Positions 55,345 through 64,000 of a stretch of 64,000 nucleotides of DNA are shown here, piece after piece; within the stretch, counting starts at the first letter, position 1; each line of letters begins with the position of its first letter. The notes beneath the pieces are model-generated. The model saw only the letters and a list, made by a program, of their open reading frames with translations. It did no database searches and was not told where the DNA came from. This DNA comes from Leptodontidium sp. MPI-SDFR-AT-0119. Its lineage: Eukaryota; Ascomycota; Leotiomycetes; Helotiales; Leptodontidiaceae. Both the position numbers and the translations under genes were made by a program. The stretch spans positions 806,001 through 870,000 of the forward strand of contig JAHLEZ010000003.1 of assembly GCA_020726505.1 (NCBI GenBank), written 5' to 3'.

Positions 55345-56741
55345 TGTTAATGGGAATTGATGACTCGAGGGGATATGCAGACTGATACTTTCGTTCTGCT
55401 CCTTATTTTCACCAGTACAGTTTACAATACTTGAGGACAAGTATCAATTGCAGGTAATCGATAGAATTTCATAGTCTGGAGTCAAGTTTGGCGCTGTTGG
55501 ATGATAGAGATGGCTGGATGATTTGAGGTTCTTGGGAGGAAGTCGGGTAGGGCGGCCGAAAGGGAACCTAATGGCAGAAGATGGGTGAGAGCTATCTTCT
55601 CGCTAACCCCTTTTCCAATTGTTATTGTCATCTTTTCACATGGCTAGTTCTTGGGAGGAGTAGCCGAAAAGTCAAAACATATCACCCTGACAAGGTATCC
55701 TTTGCAAGCTGAGGGAATTCCAGGCTTTGAGGGCTGATCCGCAGTGGTTTTTTTTGAACTGTGGGGGCCTCAAATCAATTGCATCTCTACTTTGGTACTG
55801 ACCCCCATTTGCAAGTAGGCTAATAAATCCCCTCAGCATTTATACCTCTCTTGAAACCTCACCTAACATATTTGGGTTTAGAATTAAGCAGATCTCAGGA
55901 AGCACCTGCAGACCTGAGAAAGGAAAAAAATCACCTACACGTGATTTCACCAAGCCAATTGAAGATGGTACTCTACTAAGGGCCCTTGAGCCTTGGGAGT
56001 ATTGTGCGTCAATCACCAAAATATGCACAGGATAGAAAGTTACATATCACTCTCAGAACATACCCCCAGAAAATGCCCCCTGGCCGGCTCTGCCTTGCAG
56101 TTGAATTGAGCCGCAACCACGTGATAGCTGCGATGACATAAGAAATCGCTCCGCCTTACCCTTAAAAGCTTAGCGTGCTGTGAACAACTCATGCTCACAA
56201 GTCCCACCATTTGCCCAACACACGCTGTTATGAGATAACTTCTTTCCACCCAAACCACCAGGAGGCAGATACCGCGACGAGGACCGCTTGCGCCGCCAAC
56301 CCCCCTCCCTATCTTCTGTATCCAGAACTTCGACATTCATCACGTCGCATTCCACGCGACTGCTGGTCGCATCCCCTACCCCATATTCCCTTTACCACCG
56401 GAGCCTGGCCATCCTCCCAATATCCCACGATTCGGCCATCCACGTCCAACGACTGACTGAAGGACATCGCGCCAAGCTCGTGCATCTACAAAAAGTCGTT
56501 GAACATCAACACTGTGACGCGCCGCAAACTTCCATCGCGCGACAACCCCTTACTTGACCTCCCCGACCCATTATCGACTCTCGTTTTGGTCATTGCCGCC
56601 TTTCGCCCACCAGCACACCAACATACGGGCTCGTCTGTCACATCAAACCTGATGCGCAAGGCTGGCTCCTGATATGCGTCCAAGCTAATCAGCACAACTA
56701 CAAAAGCCTTCTGCAAGTGAACACTCATTTGCCTTGCAATC
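55345..56741. promoter_or_regulatory. Divergent promoter of the lipid droplet hydrolase and the STH1-type ATPase
   Basis: 1.4 kb between divergent start codons. Two identical CACGTGAT elements (55938-55945 and 56118-56125), each a perfect RTCACRTG on the minus strand, lie 180 nt apart in the same orientation. From about 56230 to 56740 the sequence is C/A/T-rich and gene-free, suggesting a long 5' leader for the remodeller gene. No other gene is seen. Confidence 0.45.
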
Positions 56742-59700
56742 ATGGCTTCGGCCCAGACCGCGCCAGCTGTCCAACAACCTGGTTCAGGCATGCCAATGAA
56801 CCCTGAAAATATGAAGAACTACCTTCAGGTAAGAATCCAACATATTTCAGGATATCTGGCACACGCTGACTTCTAGAAGAAATACAAGCAGATGAAGGAT
56901 GCAGGTATCTCGGATACGGATCCTGAATTCCAGAAGATCCACCAATACCTCACTTCGATGCAGCAACAGCGTCTATACCAACAACAACGAGCTGCCTTCG
57001 CTCAACAACAGCAGCAACAGCAGATGATGAACCAGCAGAATGCAGCCACCTCCGCAGCAAACGGCGCAAATGGTACACGAACTGCTCCTGCACCAACATC
57101 CCTTCCCACCACACAAGCTCCCGTCACAACCTCTTTGGGACCATCTGCAATTCCAGCAACAGCGTCACTCGTATCTGCACAAAAGGGAGGAGTCCAGAGA
57201 TCAGCACCTGCAGGAAGCGGAGGATACTTCTCACCCGAGCAATTGGGCATACTGAAGCAGCAGATCTTTGCTTTCAAGTGCTTGTCGAAGAATATGGGCA
57301 TCCCACAGGCCGTTCAACAACAACTCTTTGCATCCCAAAAGAAGTCTGCCCGTTCCGTTGATGGGTCCCTCGAAGCTTCGGCCTCCAAGGCAGATGATGC
57401 GCAACCTACCACAAATGGCGTCGATGAAGCTCCTGGAGCAAAGGAGATTGATACGATCAAGGTCCATGAATATGTCGGATTCGAACCAACACGTGCTAGC
57501 CTCAAGGACAAGATTAGTTACTCCACACATCAGAAGAGGGAGGTCAGACAATTCATTCCTAGTATTATGCCATCGGGTGTCAATCTCGAGAAGATTCGAC
57601 AGGAGCGCGAAATTGTCATTTACAATCGCATTCAAGCTAGATTGGCTGATCTCAAGGCTCTCCCTGCGAACATGGCACATTTGGAAGTGCGCGGTGATGA
57701 ATTGACGCTCGAGGATTCCGTTAAGCGCAAGGCTTTGATTGAGATGAAGTTACTTGGTTTGGTTCAGAAGCAACGTAATATGCGGGAGCGAATCGGACGC
57801 CAGATGATTCAATACGACAATCTTGCCATGACCGCCAATCGCAGTCACTACCGACGCATGAAGAAGCAGACCCTGCGAGAGGCACGCATTACCGAGAAGC
57901 TTGAGAAGCAACAACGTGATGCTCGCGAGTCTCGTGAGAAGAAGAAGCACGTTGATTACCTTACGACTGTTCTTAATCATGCGCGCGAAGTCAACATTGC
58001 GGCTAACAATCAGAGAGTAAAGATTGGCAAGTTAGGCCGTATGATGGTTGCACAACATCAAAATATCGAGAAGGAAGAGCAGAAGAGAATCGAGCGGACT
58101 GCCAAGCAACGTCTCCAAGCTCTGAAGTCCAACGACGAGGAGGCATATTTGAAGCTACTCGACCAGGCAAAGGACACTCGTATCACTCATTTGCTTCGCC
58201 AGACCGACGGTTTCCTGTCGCAACTTGCATCGTCTGTCAAGGAGCAGCAAAGAAAGGCTGCCGAGCGCTATGGAGATAATGCGGACGAATTCCTGGACGA
58301 TTCATCGGACGACGACGAGGAGGAGGAGCAAGATGTCCGCAAGATCGACTACTATGCTGTTGCTCATCGTATCAAGGAAGAAGTCACCGCACAGCCGACA
58401 ATTCTTGTCGGTGGTACACTCAAAGAGTATCAAATCAAGGGTCTCCAGTGGATGATTTCGCTCTACAACAACAATCTCAACGGAATTCTTGCAGACGAGA
58501 TGGGTCTCGGAAAGACTATTCAGACAATCAGTTTGCTCACATACCTTGTTGAGAAGAAGAAGCAGAACGGTCCTTTCCTTGTCATCGTGCCGCTCAGTAC
58601 CTTGACAAATTGGAACCTTGAGTTCGAGAAGTGGGCTCCGTCACTTGCAAAGGTTGTCTACAAGGGTCCACCTGCGACTCGAAAGCAACAACAGCAGCAG
58701 ATTCGTTACGGTAACTTCCAGGTTCTCCTGACAACCTACGAGTACATCATCAAGGACAGACCTATTCTGAGCAAGATCAAGTGGATCCATATGATCATTG
58801 ACGAAGGTCATCGTATGAAGAACTCCTCCTCGAAGCTCAGTGCGACCCTGACACAGTACTACAACACTCGATATCGTCTCATTCTCACCGGAACACCACT
58901 GCAGAACAATCTGCCTGAGTTGTGGGCTCTTCTCAACTTCGTCCTCCCAACTATCTTCAAGTCCGTGAAGTCCTTTGATGAGTGGTTCAATACACCATTC
59001 GCCAATACTGGTGGCCAAGACAAGATGGAACTGACGGAAGAAGAACAAATTCTTGTCATTCGTCGTCTTCACAAGGTTTTGCGTCCATTCCTGCTCCGTC
59101 GTCTGAAAAAGGATGTCGAGAAGGATCTTCCAGACAAGACGGAGAAAGTCATCAAGTGCAAATTTTCTTCGCTGCAATCTCGCCTCTACAAACAAATGGT
59201 CACGCACAATAAGCTCGTTGTCAGTGATGGCAAGGGTGGAAAGACTGGTGCCCGAGGTCTCAGTAACATGATCATGCAGCTTCGGAAGCTTTGCAACCAT
59301 CCTTTCGTCTTCGACGAGGTTGAGAACCAGATGAATCCCCTCAACACAAGCAACGACCTCTTATGGAGAACTTCCGGTAAATTCGAGCTTCTCGATCGTA
59401 TCCTACCCAAATACCAGAAGACCGGTCACAGAGTCCTCATGTTCTTCCAGATGACTGCTATTATGGACATCATGGAGGACTACCTGAGATACAGAGGCAT
59501 TATGTTCATGCGATTGGACGGTACTACTAAGTCTGATGACCGTTCAGATCTTCTCCGGGAGTTCAACGCGCCCGACTCGCCTTACTTTATGTTCTTGCTT
59601 TCCACTCGTGCCGGTGGTCTGGGTCTGAATCTGCAGACGGCCGATACAGTCATCATCTACGACTCTGATTGGAATCCCCATCAAGATCTCCAGGCTCAAG

Positions 59701-61153
59701 ATCGTGCTCATCGTATTGGTCAGAAGAACGAAGTCCGAATTTTGAGACTCATCAGTTCAAATTCGGTCGAGGAGAAGATCTTGGAGCGTGCCAAGTTCAA
59801 GCTTGACATGGATGGCAAGGTTATTCAAGCTGGTCGATTCGACAACAAATCCTCCGAGACTGATCGTGACGCCATGCTTCGTGTCATGTTGGAGACTGCT
59901 GAAGCAGCCGAGACTTTAGAACAAGAGGAGATGGACGACGAGGAGCTCAACGAGATCCTTGCTCGTGGGGATCATGAGAAGGCCTTGTTCGACGAAATGG
60001 ACAAGGAACGAGCCAAGGACATGACCTATGGGACCGCGCCTGGAAGCAAACGCGTGCCACGTCTCATGGCAGAGAGCGAACTCCCGGAGATCTATATGTC
60101 TGATGGCAATCCAATCTCGGATGAGCCGGAAGAGATCAAGGGTCGCGGTGCTCGTGAGCGGACTACAGTCAAGTATGATGATGGTCTCACAGAGGAGCAG
60201 TGGCTCCAAGCTGTAGATGATGACGAGGACTCGCCAGAGGCTGCTGCTGCTCGGAAGCAAGCTCGCAAAATCCGAAAGGAAAATAACCGACTCAAGAGAG
60301 CTGGTGAACTTCCAGGCTCTGTTGAGAACTCTCCCCCTGGAAGTCGTGACAGCACCGAGGAGCCTGAGCCCGAGCCAACACCGAAGAAGGGCCGTGGTCG
60401 GAAGCCTGGAAAGAATGAGAAGCGAAAGGCAGATGAACTTGATGACGAGCCACCTGCCAAGCGAAAGCGCGGCCCAACTGGTCGGCCCTCCAAGGGCGGT
60501 GCCTCGAATACTGACAGCATGACTCCCAAGCATCGAGGAACTCTTCAAGCCAGCCTGCGGAAGGTTTATGAAGCTGTCATGAAGATCACGATCACGAACT
60601 CCGAGTCTGAAGATAGCGATGACGAGGAGGGGCCAGCCGATGAAAACAAAGGTCCCTACGTTCTCGTTGGTCCCTTCGTTTCCCTACCATCAAAGAAAGC
60701 TTTCCCAGACTACTATGGCATTATCAAGGAACCAATTGCGCTTAAGACAATGGAGAAGAAGATCAACAAGGAAGAGTATTCGAGCCTAGCGGATTTGATG
60801 AAGGATGTTCGATTGATGGTCACCAACGCCAAGACATACAATGAGGAAGCCAGCGCAATTTGCATTGATGCTGTCAAAATTCAAGTGAGTCGACACTGCC
60901 GAGCTTTTGACTCGTATTTATGGATGCTAACGATTGCTAGGATGCCTTTGAATCTCTAATCCAAGATGAAATTAGGGATCACCCTGAGCTTGGCGATGGA
61001 GATGATTCTTCACCAAATGGTGGCTCGACCGCTCCTACGACTAATACGGGGACCCCAGTTCCAGGTCCGTCTAATGGCAAGATCAAGCTCATCTTCAACG
61101 CCAATGCTACTACAAACGGTGGCAGCAGCGGTCGTCAAAGCGATGATGACTAG
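56742..61153 (+). CDS. STH1: SNF2/STH1-type chromatin remodeller ATPase with bromodomain (RSC/SWI-SNF)
   Basis: The model is join(56742..56828,56877..60884,60941..61153), 1435 aa, with introns of 48 and 56 nt. It is the catalytic subunit of an RSC- or SWI/SNF-type complex that slides or ejects nucleosomes using ATP. From N to C terminus there is a Gln-rich region (about 60-90), a helical HSA-type segment (EKQQRDARESREKKKHVDYL), and ATPase lobe 1 with ADEMGLGKTIQT (K575) and IIDEGHRMKN (D671). Lobe 2 has FMFLLSTRAGGLGLNLQTAD and RAHRIGQKNEVRI, then a SnAC-like stretch (ERTTVKYDDGLTEEQW). AT-hook-like KKGRGRKPGK lies near residue 1200 and KRGPTGRPSKG follows. The bromodomain is at about 1240-1385 (FPDYYGIIKEPIALKTM, then NAKTYNEEAS). 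The length is closer to STH1 than to the longer SNF2. Exon 3 completes the last bromodomain helix (DAFESLIQDEI). Confidence 0.94.
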
Positions 61154-62038
61154 AGGCAAATTTGATCTCCGGAACTGCACTGCGAGATATTTCACGATGG
61201 AGAGCTGTGATGCTTTGGAGGGAGGAGTTTGCATATTTGTGTTGCTGGCATGGGAGTGTGGATAAGAACTGGCGTTACACAGGCGAAAAAACTTGGGGAT
61301 TGACAAATCTCTTGCCGTGGGGCACTGCAGACTTGCTTTGGGCTAATTTGCCTAGATTGTACTTTAGTAGAGAAACAATGAAGATGTATGACTTGTAGGA
61401 CCTAGATTTCTTTGAACCTGAATTGAAAACAATTTTAATTGACATGATAAGGGAGTACGAAGCAGGCGGAAGGGCAGCCAGCATATTCAGCTCTAGTTCT
61501 CCGAGGTGGTTGGTAATTGGACGGCAGTGGTTGTGCCACCCACCTCTGGCACGACGTGTAGCTACCCCATGCGTCAAGTATCGGTCGGATTGAGAAGATG
61601 ACATATTCCTTTTTTCTCCTCCTGGGTTGGATTCCTAGCTGGTTGTCATACTTAAGATCAACAGTCCGATGATTCTAGTTACCGTTTGTGCCTTGTCATA
61701 CTCAACCTTTAGCTTGAAGCTGGTTGGGCCTGGACGGGCCTTGCCAGTGGTGTTGTGAAACCAGAATAGGCTTAGCTCCAAGGCTGAACTCCCAGATCGC
61801 GAGTTCTCAATCCTCAAGACTCAAATTTCTTACAGCCTTTGGAACACCATTTTGCCCAACCACAAACCCTTGGCGGTCTTGCAGATAAATCTTCTTTATT
61901 ACTGGTCACTCTTTAGTTTTGATCAGATGTCCCGCGTCCGTTAGCACACCTTTCTCCTATTTGCAAGCGTTTGCGCCTCGACGCGCCTGAGCTCAAGCCA
62001 ACGCATCTCACCATCTAACATACAAATCCATATCCACA
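61154..62038. other. Intergenic stretch between the STH1-type gene and CTR9
   Basis: 885 nt with the 3' flank of the remodeller gene and the promoter/leader of CTR9, both on the plus strand. Only short, unsupported ORFs occur. No RNA gene is recognised. Confidence 0.4.
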
Positions 62039-64000
62039 ATGTCAGCAGTTGAGAATGGTGCTCCAAATAGCGGGCCAAATGGGCATGCTGTTGTTTCCTC
62101 TGGGAATAGGGTCGTGAGCAAACGGTTCTCGGACATTCCTTCTGCGATCGATATTCCAGTTCAGGGTGAAGACGACGACCAAGCTGTGGAAGTTGATCTC
62201 GAAGATCTGCTAGATGATCCGACCGAACTGTGTACGCTACTTGAGAATGAAGGTGCAGCACGAACATACTGGATGACAGTCTCCCTAGCATATGCGAAGC
62301 AGAAGAAGGTCGACCACGCAATCGAGATGCTGCTCAAGGGTGGGCAAGCTATGAAGGGCGGACCAAAAGAGAAACTCAGTATGCTTACCTGCTTGTGCTG
62401 GATGTATCTGTGGAAAAGCAGAGAGGCTCCTCGAGTTGCCCCAGAAGGCGCATTGGTTTCAGAGGCCAAGACGAAGGAATACTATCTGCAGCTTTCGACA
62501 TCAACCCTCAATGAGGCACTCCGAATCAACCCTGGATTCCCTCCCCTTTTCCTGGCACGCGGTGTCCTTCAGCTCCTCAAAGCATCTCTGCAGCCTCCTT
62601 CGAAGTCTTCTGCACCTGGCGCGTTGGATCAAGACAAGGCTGATATTCTACGAGCGTCACTCAAGTCTTTTGAAGACGCCCTTCGAGTTTCCGGGCAAAG
62701 GAACATGATGGCACAACTGGGGAAAGCTAGAGCATTGTTCTCGTTGGGAAAATATGCGGAGGCGCTGGAAGGCTACCAAGATGCTCTTCTCAAGATGCCA
62801 GAATTAGTAGATCCAGATCCCCGAATTGGAATTGGCTGCTGTTTCTGGATGCTGGGATTCAAGGAGGACGCAAAGACTGCTTGGGAGCGTGCTCTAGAGA
62901 TCAACCCGGACTCTAAGATAGCAAATATTCTCCTCGGCCTGTTCTACCTTGATTCGAGCTCCCACGTACCAACAAACGGACCAGAGTTCCTAAAGCTATA
63001 CAAGAAGGCGATGACGGAATATACACAAAAGGCGTTCAAGGCAGACAAGGATCTGCCATTAACTTGTGCCACATTTGCTGGATACTTTCTGTCACGAAAG
63101 TCGTTGCCTAACGTCGATACTCTTGCACACAAGGCCATTCAATACACGGATGTCAACGCTATTGCAAGTGACGGATGGTATCTTCTGGCTCGCAAGGAGC
63201 ATTACGAAGACGAATACGAGCGAGCAGCAGACTATTACCGACGAGCCGATGAAGCCAGAGGTGGAGCTGATCGTGGCTACCTTCCTGCGAAGTTCGGCGC
63301 AGCTCAACTGTCCGTACTGAAAGGCGACTTTGGTGAGGCGAAGTTGAGACTGGAGAAGATCATTCAACAATCAAAGAACGTCGAAGCCATGATTCTTTTA
63401 GGAACCCTGTACGCCGAAGAGGTATTCCACAGCCAGCCTACCGGTGCCAAAGAAGAAAAGTCGACCGAATTCAAGAAGGCTGTTGGATATCTGGAGAGTG
63501 TGCGGACAGCCTGGAAAGATTCCAAGAAGAACCTTGTACCTGATACATCCGTTCTTTTGAACCTGGCACGACTCTACGAGACCGATCAGCCCGAGAAGAG
63601 TTTACAATGCTTGCAGCAAGTCGAACAGCTTGAATATGATCAGATTCCCGAAGATGAGAAGCCCAAAGACCCGGAAGAGGAGGCCACGTTCAAGAACACT
63701 CTTCGAGAAGGTCTACCGCCTCAGCTTCTCAACAACATTGGCTGTTTCTACTATCAAGCTGAGAAGCATGAGCAGGCCCGAGACATGTTCCAAGTTGCAT
63801 TGAGCGCTTGTATCAAGGTCGGAGAGAAGCAAGAGGAAATGGACACAGATGCACTTGTAACGACAATCAGTTACAACCTAGGTCGAACCTACGAGGCTAG
63901 TGGACTTCTGGATGAGGCTCACACTGTTTATGAAGGACTCCTCACCCGCCACAGTGACTACACCGATGCGAGAACGCGCCTTGCATACATTGCTCTTCGT
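62039..64000 (+). CDS. CTR9: RNA polymerase II-associated PAF1 complex subunit CTR9 (N-terminal part)
   Basis: The frame opens at ATG 62039 and stays open to the window edge (654 codons), so the gene is cut; the family usually exceeds 1000 residues. CTR9 is the TPR scaffold of the PAF1 complex, which travels with elongating RNA polymerase II and promotes H2B ubiquitination and H3K4/K36 methylation. The start region (SKRFSDIPSAIDIPVQGED, then EVDLEDLLDDPTELCTLLEN) matches the family N-terminus. TPR helices follow: YWMTVSLAYAKQKKVDHAIE, GKARALFSLGKYAEALEGYQ, RIGIGCCFWMLGFKEDAKTA, GWYLLARKEHYEDEYERAAD and NNIGCFYYQAEKHEQARDMF. No intron is apparent in the visible part. No upstream in-frame ATG is nearer than a stop. 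Confidence 0.93.
   Translation, partial: MSAVENGAPNSGPNGHAVVSSGNRVVSKRFSDIPSAIDIPVQGEDDDQAVEVDLEDLLDDPTELCTLLENEGAARTYWMTVSLAYAKQKKVDHAIEMLLKGGQAMKGGPKEKLSMLTCLCWMYLWKSREAPRVAPEGALVSEAKTKEYYLQLSTSTLNEALRINPGFPPLFLARGVLQLLKASLQPPSKSSAPGALDQDKADILRASLKSFEDALRVSGQRNMMAQLGKARALFSLGKYAEALEGYQDALLKMPELVDPDPRIGIGCCFWMLGFKEDAKTAWERALEINPDSKIANILLGLFYLDSSSHVPTNGPEFLKLYKKAMTEYTQKAFKADKDLPLTCATFAGYFLSRKSLPNVDTLAHKAIQYTDVNAIASDGWYLLARKEHYEDEYERAADYYRRADEARGGADRGYLPAKFGAAQLSVLKGDFGEAKLRLEKIIQQSKNVEAMILLGTLYAEEVFHSQPTGAKEEKSTEFKKAVGYLESVRTAWKDSKKNLVPDTSVLLNLARLYETDQPEKSLQCLQQVEQLEYDQIPEDEKPKDPEEEATFKNTLREGLPPQLLNNIGCFYYQAEKHEQARDMFQVALSACIKVGEKQEEMDTDALVTTISYNLGRTYEASGLLDEAHTVYEGLLTRHSDYTDARTRLAYIALR

Overview
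The window is nuclear DNA from a filamentous ascomycete (Pezizomycotina). The genes are long and closely spaced. Introns are numerous and short, mostly 46-118 nt, with GTANGT-type donors, CTAAC-like branch points and pyrimidine/AG acceptors. Every recognisable protein is a fungal ortholog type. A leotiomycete-like origin is my guess; only a database search could fix the taxon. No CRISPR array, intact transposon, rRNA or complete tRNA is visible. Gene models below were built by hand from splice signals and frame continuity.

Layout. 0.2-2.0 kb: an unrecognised coiled-coil protein. 2.9-7.4 kb: three tandem BTB/POZ paralogs sharing a small N-terminal Cys-x-Cys-x2-Cys exon; the middle one carries an in-frame stop. 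8.2-12.1 kb: xylulokinase and a mitochondrial cation-diffusion transporter, both on the minus strand. 12.4-12.5 kb: a foldback carrying tRNA-like A and B boxes. 12.8-14.8 kb: a sirtuin converging on a small mitochondrial membrane protein. 15.1-21.6 kb: separase, divergent from the latter. 23.8-26.2 kb: a TPR/J-domain co-chaperone followed, after its UGA stop, by a 92-codon open frame that would add a membrane segment. 27.0-30.3 kb: exportin-T. 30.7-32.9 kb: an MFS transporter. 34.4-36.5 kb: an orphan basic, low-complexity protein. 36.5-39.6 kb: gene-poor DNA with a degenerate tandem repeat. 39.6-41.4 kb: glutathione synthetase. 42.3-50.1 kb: a giant ATRX/RAD54-like SNF2 protein. 50.1-54.2 kb: gene-poor, with one possible decayed or unannotated gene. 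54.2-55.3 kb: a lipid-droplet hydrolase. 56.7-61.2 kb: the SNF2/STH1 remodeller ATPase. 62.0 kb to the edge: CTR9 of the PAF1 complex, cut by the window end.

The genes do not form a biosynthetic cluster. Most are housekeeping functions: chromosome segregation, chromatin remodelling and transcription elongation, tRNA export, redox and sugar metabolism. The BTB trio is the only clearly local, lineage-specific expansion. The most interesting signals are the in-frame extension behind the co-chaperone stop codon, the BTB family with its broken member, the pol III-box foldback, stop-free introns whose length is a multiple of three, and motif-dense divergent promoters.
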